Positions 1 to 9,248 of a stretch of DNA of 64,000 nucleotides are shown piece by piece (position 1 is the first letter of the stretch; each line of letters begins with the position of its first letter). Under the pieces are notes generated by a model. That model was given only the letters and a program-made list of their open reading frames with translations, made no database searches and had not been told where the DNA came from. Position numbers and translations under genes: made by a program. The DNA is from Selaginella moellendorffii (taxonomy: Eukaryota; Streptophyta; Lycopodiopsida; Selaginellales; Selaginellaceae): contig NW_003314276.1 in assembly GCF_000143415.4 (NCBI RefSeq), positions 1,592,466 to 1,656,465 on the forward strand, in the 5' to 3' direction.

Positions 1-843
1 GTTGTTCTCTGGATCCTCGTCGTGAACCACGGCTTGCATGGGCAGCCACCGTAGCTTGGATGCTTGCTTCTTGATCACCTCCGAGGCAGCCACAGTGATG
101 GCATAGACGAGATAGATCGAGACGAAGGCCACAGCTCCCCAGAAACTAATCCTCCCAACGTAGAGAATGATCGTGAGGATCGCGAGGGTGACGAGGAAGA
201 AGCAAACGTCCCGGATGAAGCAGTGGCGATCGAGCTGGACGGAGGAAGAAGCTCTCCCGGCAGTGATCACGTAGACGAGCCCCGCCACCACCGAAGTCAC
301 GAACACCGCTCCTCCAAGAACACTGTTGAGGCCAACTTCGCCGGCTCCAGCTCCCACGAAGGCCGCGATGCTGGCGAAGACGTCCGGAGCTCCATTGCCG
401 AGAGGGAGCAAGGAGACCCCCGCGACGGTGGGAGGGAGATGGAGCAAGCTGGAGAGCTTCTGGAGCGAGCAGCAAAAGTAGTCGGCGGCGGTGTTGCCCA
501 GCATGTAGAAGAGCGAGGCGAGCCAAATGCCCAGCAGCAAATGCCCCAGCCATGGGAGAGCTCCAAAGCGGCAGAAGAAGATCCGCGTGTAATCGATGGC
601 GCCCCCCGACGCGCAGTCGCGGGCGTGAGCCTTGACGAAGGAACACGCATCGTGAGATTTCCCTGGGCTGTCACAGCCGCCGCTGCCGATCAAGTGATTT
701 GGGGCGGCTGCCGGCTGCGCGAGCGCGAGATCAAGGAGCGCTCTTCCCCGCGAGTGGCTGATTGCCGCGGGATTGGAGGGAATGCGCCCGGAGAGGAAGA
801 GGAGAAGCACGGCCCACGAAGCCAACCCTAGAACGGACCTCAT
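1..843 (-). CDS. Cation/calcium exchanger (CCX family), 5' part, cut by window edge
   Basis: Integral membrane exchanger that would move Na+, K+ or Ca2+ across an endomembrane or the plasma membrane. The frame starts at an ATG (843-841) and stays open for 281 codons to base 1, so the C-terminal half lies outside the window. A hydrophobic N-terminal stretch of about 20 residues looks like a signal peptide or first helix. Several membrane helices follow, and the alpha-1 repeat core holds GNTAADYF and later [12 protein letters not shown], the Na/Ca-exchanger-superfamily signature characteristic of CCX proteins. After it come further hydrophobic segments ending in [11 protein letters not shown]. 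There are no introns in the visible part. The strand opposite is also open over much of this length but that frame has no family resemblance. Family assignment is firm; the transported ion is not known from sequence. Confidence 0.9.
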   Translation of the reverse strand, partial: MRSVLGLASWAVLLLFLSGRIPSNPAAISHSRGRALLDLALAQPAAAPNHLIGSGGCDSPGKSHDACSFVKAHARDCASGGAIDYTRIFFCRFGALPWLGHLLLGIWLASLFYMLGNTAADYFCCSLQKLSSLLHLPPTVAGVSLLPLGNGAPDVFASIAAFVGAGAGEVGLNSVLGGAVFVTSVVAGLVYVITAGRASSSVQLDRHCFIRDVCFFLVTLAILTIILYVGRISFWGAVAFVSIYLVYAITVAASEVIKKQASKLRWLPMQAVVHDEDPENN

Positions 844-993
844 CGAAGACGCTGCTCCTCATCTCCAACCCAAAAAATTAGGGTTCTTGGGAAAATGGGC
901 AAAATACGGCTTCATAGAAAAATTAGGGTTCTTGGAGAGGTCACAAACATTTACTAGAGGTCGCGCAAAAAAAAGTGTTTTGAAGAAGGCTCT

Positions 994-1583
994 TCAGTAG
1001 CCTCCCTTGAGATCGTTGACGACATCGTATGGCACAGGAGTGACAGTCTCTAGCGTCGCGCCCTCGACGATGAATCCGGGCTTTGGCCCCGCGGGCTGGC
1101 GCTTGAGGCACGTCTTGTTGCCACTCTTCCTCGCCTCCGCACTGCTCTTGATTCTCTTGAGGAAATCCTCCCGGCAGCGCGAGGGCTTGACGTGCTCGAT
1201 CCGGACGTGTAGCCTCTTCTTGATGATCCTGTTCCCCACCTAGCAGAAGAAGCACAGGAATCCACATCAAAATCTTGCGAAAACCCACATCGAATTGGAA
1301 AGGAAAGAGCTAAAACTCGAAAGATTGATCGATCCGCGAGGCATACCTGCTTGTTCATCTCGACTCCGACCGCGCGCTTGGTGACATTCCACACAACCCC
1401 GGTGCGGCCGTGGTAAAATTTGTGCGGCATGCCCTTGTGGATCGCGCCATTCACCTTGACATCCACGTAGTCGCCCACACGGAATGTGCGCAGGTAGACG
1501 CTGAGCGGGATCGGCCCCTTCTTGCGGAACTCCCTCGCAAACAGATCCCTGGTGCGCGCCCTCTGCCCGTGTCCCGCCGGCAT
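994..1583 (-). CDS. RPL21: Large-subunit ribosomal protein eL21
   Basis: Component of the cytosolic 60S ribosomal subunit. Two exons: 1583-1347 (79 codons) and 1239-994, joined over a 107-nt intron with GT at 1346-1345 and AG at 1241-1240, phase 0. The product is 160 aa, the normal eL21 length. It starts [17 protein letters not shown], is strongly basic, and contains the conserved [13 protein letters not shown] and [11 protein letters not shown] segments of the SH3-like fold; exon 2 carries the family's basic [14 protein letters not shown] stretch. It lies 150 bp downstream of the exchanger start on the same strand and is divergent from TDP1, whose start is 133 bp away. Confidence 0.95.
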
Positions 1584-1716
1584 TGCGTTAGCTCCTTCTT
1601 TCCCCTAGCCGCCGGAAGAACCCTAATCCTGTGAGCCCTAGGATCGATTTAAAGATCAGAACGGACGGTCAGGATGATACAATGAAAATGCCCGGGTTTT
1701 AGGGCTCTTGGTTGGA
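1584..1716. promoter_or_regulatory. Short shared intergenic region between divergent eL21 and TDP1 start codons
   Basis: Only 133 bp separate the two ATGs, so 5' UTRs and core promoters of a ribosomal protein gene (-) and a DNA-repair gene (+) must overlap here or extend into the neighbour. No clear TATA box is visible. The sequence contains CCGCCGGAAGAACCCTAA-like text near 1608-1625; AAACCCTAA (telo-box-type) motifs are commonly found in plant ribosomal-protein promoters. The bidirectional role is inferred from spacing only. Confidence 0.5.
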
Positions 1717-4383
1717 ATGGAAGTCGAGGTATCTTCTTCCTTGCGATCGGGATCGCGGCGGTTTTGATTTGTTGCTCTTTCCCTGCCAGGATCAAATCGG
1801 ATTGCTGCTTCCGCTGCTTGCAAATGGAGAGGAGGATCCGTCGGTTGCAGCGATACCGATATTTCGAGGTTCCAACTCGGTCGGAAGGAGCAGCAATCTT
1901 GTTGTTGAGGTTTCTTCGTCGGCATTGGAGATGGAGATTTCAGTGGTATGATCCTTGCATTTTCTTTGTTTTCTCGATCGATCGATGCACTCCAGACAGG
2001 GTCGAGCTCAATCTCGATCAAATCGGGCTCCAGCGTGAAGATTATCCTCAGCTCGCAGTCCAAATCTCCACTCCGTGCTGGCGACATTGTCGAGATGGTC
2101 CCAGGAGATCGCTTCTTCAAGTTTATGCTGTGTTCTGCGCTTAAAGGGAAGGCAGTAGCATCTCAAAGTGACAATGTGCTTGCTTCCAACAAGCGAAAGC
2201 GGCAAATCGAGGACGACGAAGCATTCGCCCGAGCTTTGCAGCAGGAGGTATCTATCCAATCTCTTTTCCTATCTTCGTTCGTGAAACAAGCATTTCCTCT
2301 TGTGAGCTCAGGAGATGGCGACGACTGTGCGCTCGAAGAACACGCGAGGTGGCGAGCCCGAGAAGTCGAAAATGCTTCACAGCGCGAGGTCGCCTTGTGG
2401 TTTCCAGCTACTGCGAGTTCAAGGCTTGCCCGACTGGGCGAACGCTGGGTGCGTGCGAATTTCTGATGTGATAAAGGTAATTCGTGCTTTGGTGCTCTTA
2501 CGTTTAAGAACTTTTCTGATTGAGTCAGGGCGATGTTCTCGTTGCGATCCTCTCAAATTATATGGTGGACATCGAGTGGCTGCTCTCTGGTAAAGCTACT
2601 GCTTTTTTTTTTTCTTCCAAATAATTTTTTTATTCGTAGCTTGCCCGCTTTTGAGGTCGATCCCGCAAGTGGTGATGATCCACGGAGAGAGCAACGTTTC
2701 ACAACTGCAGGTTTGCGCTGTTGTGTTTATTGTGTAGCTTTCGTGTAATGCTTTTTTTGTTATCTTTGTGTGTAGTCTGTGAAGCCAAGTAACTGGCTAC
2801 TCTTCAAGCCGAGATTGTGGATCTCATATGGAACACACCATTCCAAAGCCATGCTACTTGTTTATCCAACTGGTGTCCGAGTTGTTGTGCACACTGCAAA
2901 CCTGATCAATATCGATTGGAATAACAAGACTCAAGGCTTGTGGATGCAAGATTTTCCTTTCAAAAGTATGACGGGGATTACCACTGCATCAGACTTTGAA
3001 AACGATCTGGTGGACTATTTGACAGCCCTTGAGGTACGTCAAGTTTCCTGTAGCCTTTCGCGAACAAGATCAGTTTTTTTACAGTGGTCAGGATGTACCG
3101 TAGATGTCCAACACCATGGACAGATGAAGATCAACGCAATCTACTTCCGAAACTTCGATTTCAGCAATGCTGCGGTAATTATATTTCGCACTTTTAAGTG
3201 AATGGAACTGACGCTTCTAGCTACCAGGTACGGCTGATAGGATCCATACCTGGCTATCACAGTGGCCCTCAGCTGAATAAGTGGGGTCATATGAAGCTCC
3301 GTTCGATTTTGAAGGAAGAGAAGTTTGATAAAAAGTTCCAGAATTCTCCTCTTGTGTATCAGGTACCTAGAGTCACGATCTATGCATCGTCGTAACTTGC
3401 TTCATCTCTTGCAGTTTTCCTCGCTTGGATCGCTTGACGAGAAATGGATGGAAGAATTCTCGTCTTCGCTAAGCGAAGGTTCGACACTTGATGGGCGACG
3501 CTTGGGCTTAGGAGAAGCTCAAATTATTTTTCCCACCGTTGAAGACGTTCGACAATCACTCGAGGTCAGCGATTGTTTCCCGTTATAGACGCTGGAACTG
3601 AACTTACATCGTCTTCTCAGGGCTATCGTGCTGGGGCCGCGATTCCAAGTCCCGCGAAAAATGTGGAGAAGCCACTGCTTAAGAAGTACTGGTCGCGGTG
3701 GCAAGCAGAGCATACTGGAAGAAGGTTTACCATTGTTTCAAACGCTGCAAAAACTCAAGCTCTTGTTCTTGTCATGCAGTCGTGCTATGCCTCACATCAA
3801 GACTTTTGTACGCTTTCGGGAAAACGCTCTGGCGTAAGTCCGTGCATTTCCTTGATATTTTGTGACATATCTCCCACGCAGTTGGGTGTGTCTCACGTCC
3901 TCGAATCTCAGCAAAGCGGCGTGGGGTGCTTTGCAAAAGAACAAGACACAACTAATGATCCGTTCTTACGAGGTTTGCATTCCTAATGAAATGAGCTTCG
4001 CAGCAGTCCTGACTTCATCTTCTCCCCAGCTGGGTGTAGTTTTCCTGCCTTCGATGCTCAGCAAATTCAAGAACAGATACTCTTGCACCGAAGACTTGCC
4101 CCTGATCAACGAAAACGAGGCTTGCGAAACCGGAGAAGCACCCAACGTGAAGCTGTACACTCTCGCTGCCACCGAGAGCGTGGACGAGGAAGAAGATACC
4201 AACGCGAAGATTATAAGGCTGCCTCTGCCTTACGCATTGCCGCCGCCTCGATACTCCTCGCAAGGTTTGAAGCTTCCATTGTCTTTAGAGTGGCTTGCTG
4301 GATTCTTCGTGCCAGATGAACCATGGAAGTGGGACAAGCAATACTTACACCCAGACGTCTATGGCAAACGATGGCCAAACTAA
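1717..4383 (+). CDS. TDP1: Tyrosyl-DNA phosphodiesterase 1
   Basis: Hydrolyses 3'-phosphotyrosyl bonds left by stalled topoisomerase I; nuclear repair enzyme of the phospholipase D superfamily. Exons as read: 1717-1728, 1790-1945, 1996-2247, 2312-2476, 2529-2589, 2640-2710, 2776-3033, 3085-3174, 3228-3362, 3415-3564, 3621-3724, 3780-3833, 3882-3972, 4030-4264, 4316-4383; all phases agree, giving about 633 aa. The first HKN motif is [13 protein letters not shown] followed by VVVHTANL (exon 7); the second is [11 protein letters not shown] followed by [11 protein letters not shown] (exons 12-13). The N-terminal ~110 residues resemble the FHA-like region of plant TDP1. A 12-nt first exon was chosen because ATG 1717 splices in phase to a good acceptor at 1789. 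The last intron (4265-4315) is 51 nt and frame-neutral, so retention would insert 17 residues. Introns are all 45-65 nt. Confidence 0.92.
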
Positions 4384-4500
4384 AGGCCTCGATACTCCTC
4401 GCAAGGTTTGAATCACTTCCATGTTTTTATCATTGTCTTGACGATGGTTTGCTCGAATCTCCATTCCAGATGAATCATGGAAGTGATACTTATGGAAAGG
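4246..4500 (+). repeat. Diverged tandem duplication of the last TDP1 intron and exon start
   Basis: CCTCGATACTCCTCGCAAGG at 4246 recurs at 4387 (offset 141), each followed by a GTTTGAA donor, an intron-like stretch and an acceptor with ATGAA(C/T)CATGGAAGTG (4316 and 4470). The second unit has a longer intron-like part (4406-4469) and lies just after the TDP1 stop codon. It offers an alternative acceptor at 4469 that would end the protein within a few codons. Confidence 0.75.
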
Positions 4501-4736
4501 TTTCCTTAATATTTTTCTTTTATGGATAGAGCTTATATAACTTTGGCCCTTTCTACTAATAGAAAGTACGCCGCCGGAGGAGCCCTAAAAATCCCACAAG
4601 TGCGAATGGTTGGACGGCCAGGATGCGCTGCGATTGGAGCTCGGCTATGGGGCGCCAAGGAAGGTGAAGTTTGGGACTCGAGGTGACAAGGCCGTGAAGA
4701 TTGGTTCGTGGGTTTTAGGGGTTTAGGGCAACAGGG

Positions 4737-5820
4737 ATGCGGGAAATCCATAGCGTCTTGCGCTGCCGCCAACTGCTGAGGAGTCATCGTCGCTTCTACG
4801 GCCTCGCGGCTTCCAAGCGTAAGTAAAAAGGAAAGAACAAATGGAATTTGCGCTGACAAGGGAGGTTTTTCTCGTGTTTGTAGAGATGAAGAACGCCGCG
4901 GAAGGGCGGCCGAAGAAGATCAAGTTTTTCGTGGGGAGCCAGAGGAGCAATGTGGAGGCGCTCAAGCGAGAGAAGCACTTGGAAAACTCTCCTGGTGAGT
5001 TTTGAGAGCTGGGATCACTATGGAGAAACTATAAATTGTGGTTATGGCAGGATGGATCGAGGCTTTTTGTTCGCAGAAGGAGAACGATCTTTTCGTGAGA
5101 GTTGACACCGACTTCATCCGGGATCAGTTTAATCTCCACGGGCTTAGCAACGAGGTCTTGGATTATCATGGATCTCTGCGTGACATCCTCGAGACGTACA
5201 GTAAGTTCTCAAGCTCTCTCGTTCTCACTCCCTCCTTGAATATTCTCGTTTTTCCAGGGGGGTATTTCGATGAAGAAGCGCAAAAGTTGTATGGTCTGAT
5301 CCACAGGCGGTACATTCTATCCACCAAAGGACTCGAGGCCATGGTACGTTTTCTCACATCACTTATAAAACGCTTCTTTTGTTCATCATGTTTTTTTCTT
5401 CTCCTCTTGTCCAGGCGAGAAAGTTCAAGCACGAAGAGTTTGAAAAGTGCCCGAGATCCTGCTGCGAGGATCAAACTTGTCTTCCAGTTGGGCTCTCGGA
5501 CGATCCAGGAGTGTCCACGGTTCGCTTCTTCTGCCCCCGGTGCGAAGACGTGTTTGATCCGATCGCCGTGCAACATCGAAGTAAGCAAAGTTCCTGTTGT
5601 TATCTTATCTTTCTCGCCATCGCTAAGATCTCTGTTCTGGATTCCAGGTGTCGATGGCGCATACTTTGGTCCCACATTCGCGCACTTGCTACTCCTGACG
5701 CATCCCATGGAAATCAAGCCCTGTGTCAAGCATCCATCGTCGTCTGGCTACGTTCCCAGGATCTTTGGCTTTAAAATTCATAAACCATCCGCGTCTAGCG
5801 ATGATATGGAAGTTGCTTGA
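4737..5820 (+). CDS. CK2B: Casein kinase 2 regulatory (beta) subunit
   Basis: Beta subunit that dimerises through a zinc finger and holds two catalytic alpha subunits of protein kinase CK2. Exons: 4737-4818, 4884-4994, 5051-5200, 5258-5343, 5415-5580, 5648-5820; 255 aa with all phases consistent. After a basic, poorly conserved N-terminus of about 64 residues comes GWIEAFCSQKENDLFVRVD, then DFIRDQFNLHGLS, LYGLIHRRYILSTKGLEAM, and the zinc finger with CPRSCC, CLPVG and FFCPRCEDVF. The end is typical: SVDGAYFGPTFAHLLL and VPRIFGFKIHKP. Compared with usual plant subunits, the acidic loop between the N-terminal domain and the LYGLIH helix is short and lacks the run of Asp/Glu, and the zinc-finger loop is diverged. 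It is collinear with TDP1, about 350 bp downstream. Confidence 0.92.
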
Positions 5821-6018
5821 CAATCCAGTCGATTTTTTCTCATATTTTCCTGACGATCTTGTACTTATAATCGAGAAATCCACAGGGTAAAAAAAGGTTC
5901 CAAAGAAGAAACTAGCCGTTATTTCTTACGTTCTTACGTGGTTGTAAAAACTCTTTTCTGCCTGTGTATACAGTGGAATTCTCCGCCCTTTTCCCTTATC
6001 TTTCTCGAATCGAATCGA

Positions 6019-6655
6019 ATGGACAGCGCCAGAGCTTTTTGTGATCCGCGCTTCCATCACAGCCAGCGAGCTTTGGTGCCGAGATTACGACGAAGAAGCA
6101 GTCGAATTCGCTGCGCTGGTGGAGGAGATCACAGCCAAAGTTTCTTGCATCGGCTAGGCGAGGCCTGGAGCGTTGTCTTGGGCTTACAATCGACGGAGGT
6201 AGCTACAAGCTTCCTGGTTTTTCCTCATCGCTTGTTCGTTCTTTCCAGGCCGGGACGAGGAGGGTCGCCAAGCAGAGATTTTCCAAGCTTCTCGTCACTG
6301 ACAGAGGCTTCGACGCCGAGAAGCTCTCGCATTTCTACAGCCTGGTAAGCAAGCAAGCTTGTCAAGATTAGAACACGAGCTAGAGGCTTAGAACACAAGA
6401 GCTAGAAACTTACAAGTTTTCTTATACCAAAGGCAAAGGCGGCCATCTCGGAGCACGTAGTTCTCGAAGACAAGCAGGTAACTCGTTGATAGAGTAGCGT
6501 TTTCATTTCCGAAGTGACGATGGATCAAACAGGGAAAAGCCACAGTCGAAAGACTCGGGGAGTTGCAACTCCAGTTCAACGTGAAGAGGATAAAGAGTTC
6601 CGCGCAGAACGAGCCTTGGGCGGTGCCGACGCTGATCGAGTACGAGCCGGAGTGA
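6019..6655 (+). CDS. Unrecognised 147-aa protein, possible organelle transit peptide
   Basis: Four exons fit with phase-0 junctions throughout: 6019-6198, 6249-6344, 6433-6477 and 6533-6655, encoding 147 aa ending LIEYEPE. The first ~35 residues are rich in Arg, Ser and Ala (RLRRRSSRIRC) and poor in acidic residues, resembling a plastid or mitochondrial transit peptide. The rest is a charged, probably helical sequence (for example RRVAKQRFSKLLVTDRGFD and ISEHVVLEDKQ) with no metal, kinase or hydrolase motif I can name. Introns are 50-88 nt as in neighbouring genes, and exon boundaries have good GT/AG signals, which supports a real gene. The acceptor of exon 3 (AAAG before 6433) is weak. It is convergent with DDA1. 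Function not assigned. Confidence 0.6.
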
Positions 6656-6848
6656 GAGATCTGCTAGAGGGCGACCGAGCGATGAATCACCTGTGTACAC
6701 AAGTTTCTAAAAGAAAGTTACCATTGTCGATCTAGATATTCACAAGCTTAGAGATCGAGAAAATGGATTCTGCTCATCAAACCTGTGTAGCCAACCTCTG
6801 TTTTTTTTCTTCCATCGCGGGCTTGTTTAGTACAGCGAGAACTCGCGA

Positions 6849-7347
6849 TCATCTCTTCTCTGGAGCGCAAGTTGTGCTCTTGGGACGCTTGTGATCCCCG
6901 AGAGGCGAATCGGTGGCCGAGCGCTTCAACTTGAGCTGCTTGCATACGCTCGAGTGAGTGATGGATGAATGAACCATAGCATTGATCGGGAAGAACTTAC
7001 CTTGTGATCGGCTTTTTGATAGAAGTGCCTCAGCAAAATGTTGGTAGCTTCAGTGGAGATGACTGCAAAGAAAGCAAAGTTAGCTCAAATTCGCGAAGCT
7101 ATGGTGATGGTTACCTTGATCCGCCGGAGGCATCGTCCGGTCGTGAGTAGCGTGATAAGTGAGCGGTGTGAGTTGCTGACAAAAAAAAAAGAAAAAGAAA
7201 GAAATGGTGGTCAGTCAAGCAAGAAAAGAAAAAAAGAAGAGAAAATGCTCGTCGATCTCTTACGGAGCGATGAGAAGGATCCGATGGTCTCAACTGGCTG
7301 AAATTGTGCGGGTTGTACGAAGGAAGATCGCCCAGCAAGGAACCCAT
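6849..7347 (-). CDS. DDA1: DET1- and DDB1-associated protein 1
   Basis: Small substrate-receptor/adaptor of the CUL4-DDB1-DET1 (CDD) ubiquitin ligase. Four exons on the minus strand: 7347-7264, 7175-7115, 7062-7001, 6935-6849; phases 0, 1 and 0 match and the product is 97 aa, the size of plant DDA1. It begins [19 protein letters not shown], the DDB1-binding N-terminus, continues LRPSDPS, then [20 protein letters not shown] and [12 protein letters not shown], and ends in a basic Lys/Arg-rich tail. The exon 1 donor is GTAAGA and others are GTAA(C/G). It is divergent from the alpha/beta hydrolase gene. Confidence 0.9.
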
Positions 7348-7830
7348 TGTGATCCTCGCGAAAAGAAAACCTCTTTTTTCGCTTTGCGTTGCTACTGATG
7401 AAATGAAAAGAGCTAATGAGAAGATAGGAAGAACAAGGAGAGATTACTCCACATACCTCGACGAAGACGATAGATCTGCGCGCTTCTAGAGGAGGAGGCG
7501 CAGCGGCATTGCAAAGCCCTACCCACACTCTGGGAGAACCAAAAACCCTACCCTTCCAGCACAAGCGACACGATCGCTCGCTTCTATCCGATAGAGCGAC
7601 CAGGATTTTGAGGCGCACAGCGATTCCCTCTCGCTCGATCGATCGAATGTCCCTTCTCTCCTCCTCCTATGACATGGAAAAGAGCCTTGGTTTTGTTGGC
7701 TAGGGTTTTTAAGCGGCATCGTCGACAATGCGGGCACCAGGGCGCGCGATCTTCCCTCCCCGACCGATCAGCAGGTGTTTGTAGCTCGCCAGGAGCTGGG
7801 AATCCCCCGGCGCCAGCTTAGATCGTGGCC
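7348..7830. promoter_or_regulatory. Divergent intergenic region between DDA1 and alpha/beta hydrolase
   Basis: 483 bp between the two ATGs. It contains purine- and pyrimidine-rich tracts and GGGTTTTT/AAACCCTA-type sequences around 7540 and 7700. No convincing TATA box seen on either strand. Open frames here lack family resemblance and look like 5' UTR. Confidence 0.4.
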
Positions 7831-8775
7831 ATGGCAGTGGAATTCGAGAGTGTGGATGGAGGGAATGGAATCTCGCTCGCTGTGAGGATCTACAGGCCGG
7901 CGGAGGAGGCGCGCATCGCAGATCTGGCGCTGGTTCTGGTGCACCAATTCACGGTGCTTGGCGGGTGTCAGGGATTGCTCAAAGGGATGGCGACGGAGCT
8001 CAACAACAGGGGATACCTGGTTGTCACGTTTGATATGCGTGGGGCTGGGCGATCCTCCGGGCGGGCTACGCTCACGGGATCGTCGGAGGTCCAGGACGTG
8101 GTGAGAGTTTGCGAGTGGGCCGTGGAGAAAATCCCTGCCTCGAGGATCGTTCTCGTCGGCTCTTCAGCGGGTACGTGAAACTCCTCCGACCGATCGTACT
8201 CTTGTTTCTAGTCGGTTTGGAAGCTCTAGTTTTTCCATAGCTGTTCTTCCTCCTCTTTCGTTTCTTCGTCTCTTGGTAGGAAGCGTTTTGTCTTCTCCCA
8301 AGCTTTGGAGTTCTGTTGTGTTATCTTCAGTCTTGTTTGGAAGCATTTCTTGATCGAAACAGGAACTCTTGATGGATGATCATCAAGATGAGAGAATGGA
8401 CCATCCATTTCCTTTTGGGTTCTAACTCTAGTTTCTCTTTTCTCGATTCCAGGGGCTCCAATTGCTGGCTCGGCTGTGGATCAAGTGAAAGAAGTGGTGG
8501 GATACGTGGGGCTGGGCTACCCGTTTGGATTCTGGGCGTCGGTTCTCTTCGGCCGCCACAACAAGGCGATCCTCCAGTCGGCCAAGCCCAAGCTGTTCGT
8601 CATGGGGACTCGCGATGGATTCACGAGCGTCAAGCAGCTGGAATCCAAGCTCAAGTCGGCGGTTGGGAGAGCCGAGACGCGCCTCGTCCCTGGAGTCGGC
8701 CATTTCCAAATGGAAGCTCCCGACTACGATCCCATGATGGCCAACTTTGTCACAGAGTTCTGTAAGTCATTGTGA
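7831..8775 (+). CDS. Alpha/beta-hydrolase fold protein
   Basis: Serine hydrolase of unknown substrate. Two exons, 7831-8170 and 8453-8775 (phase 1), give 220 aa; the 282-nt intron is long for this region. The ATG at 7831 is in a good context (GCCATGGC). The fold is visible as LALVLVHQFTVLGG (oxyanion region), GYLVVTFDMRGAGRSSG (DxRG-type loop) and the nucleophile elbow VGSSAGAP, split by the intron at the Gly after the Ser-Ser-Ala. The acid is probably Asp in MGTRDGFTS and the base His in PGVGHFQME near the C-terminus. The layout is that of small bacterial/plant dienelactone-hydrolase or KANL3/Tex30-like proteins. The protein lacks a lid domain and any clear signal peptide. Confidence 0.85.
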
Positions 8776-9248
8776 TTTTTCTGTGTTATATACAAGAGTA
8801 TTTTAAAAAATTAATAATTCTACACTCAGCATAGCCGCATTAATACTAAAATTGTCACAAAAATACATGGATCTGACTAGAGTATACCTAGAAGTGTTTT
8901 AAAAGGTTTATAAATTATAAATATAAGATTAACCTAAATGTTTGTATTATGCTAAACTATCTATTCTAAATATTGAAATTTTTTGAAGGTTAATGGCTAA
9001 AAGACAAAATCCTAGTTTCCCTAATTTATACTACACCTCCTCTTGAAGCTCTTCACCACCCAACCACCCCCAATCTACCTCAAAAACTACTACACTACCA
9101 CTCCATTGTGAGTCTTAGGGTAAATTAAGTTCTTTATCCTAACATGCCTTACTATACCCTTGAGTTTTTTGTTTGCTCCTGTGTTGAAGTCCATAGAGAA
9201 TAGGTAAAAGTTGCAAAAGTTTCCTTAGCTTTTCCTGTGGCACTTTTA
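8776..9248. other. AT-rich intergenic boundary with a dispersed repeat
   Basis: No gene is seen. Around 8870-8950 the text TATACCTAGAAGTGTTTTAA and the following bases match, inverted, a segment near 25030-25110 and 62220-62290. This marks the change from compact genes to the repeat-rich part of the window. Confidence 0.55.

Noticed and set aside
64-831. A 255-codon plus-strand open frame over the exchanger gene
   Set aside because: It is the antisense shadow of the exchanger coding frame; the minus strand has the CCX signatures, the plus frame has none.
7831-8775. Possible bacterial horizontal transfer of the alpha/beta hydrolase
   Set aside because: The gene has a spliceosomal intron through the nucleophile elbow and base composition like its neighbours; the sequence alone gives no support for transfer.
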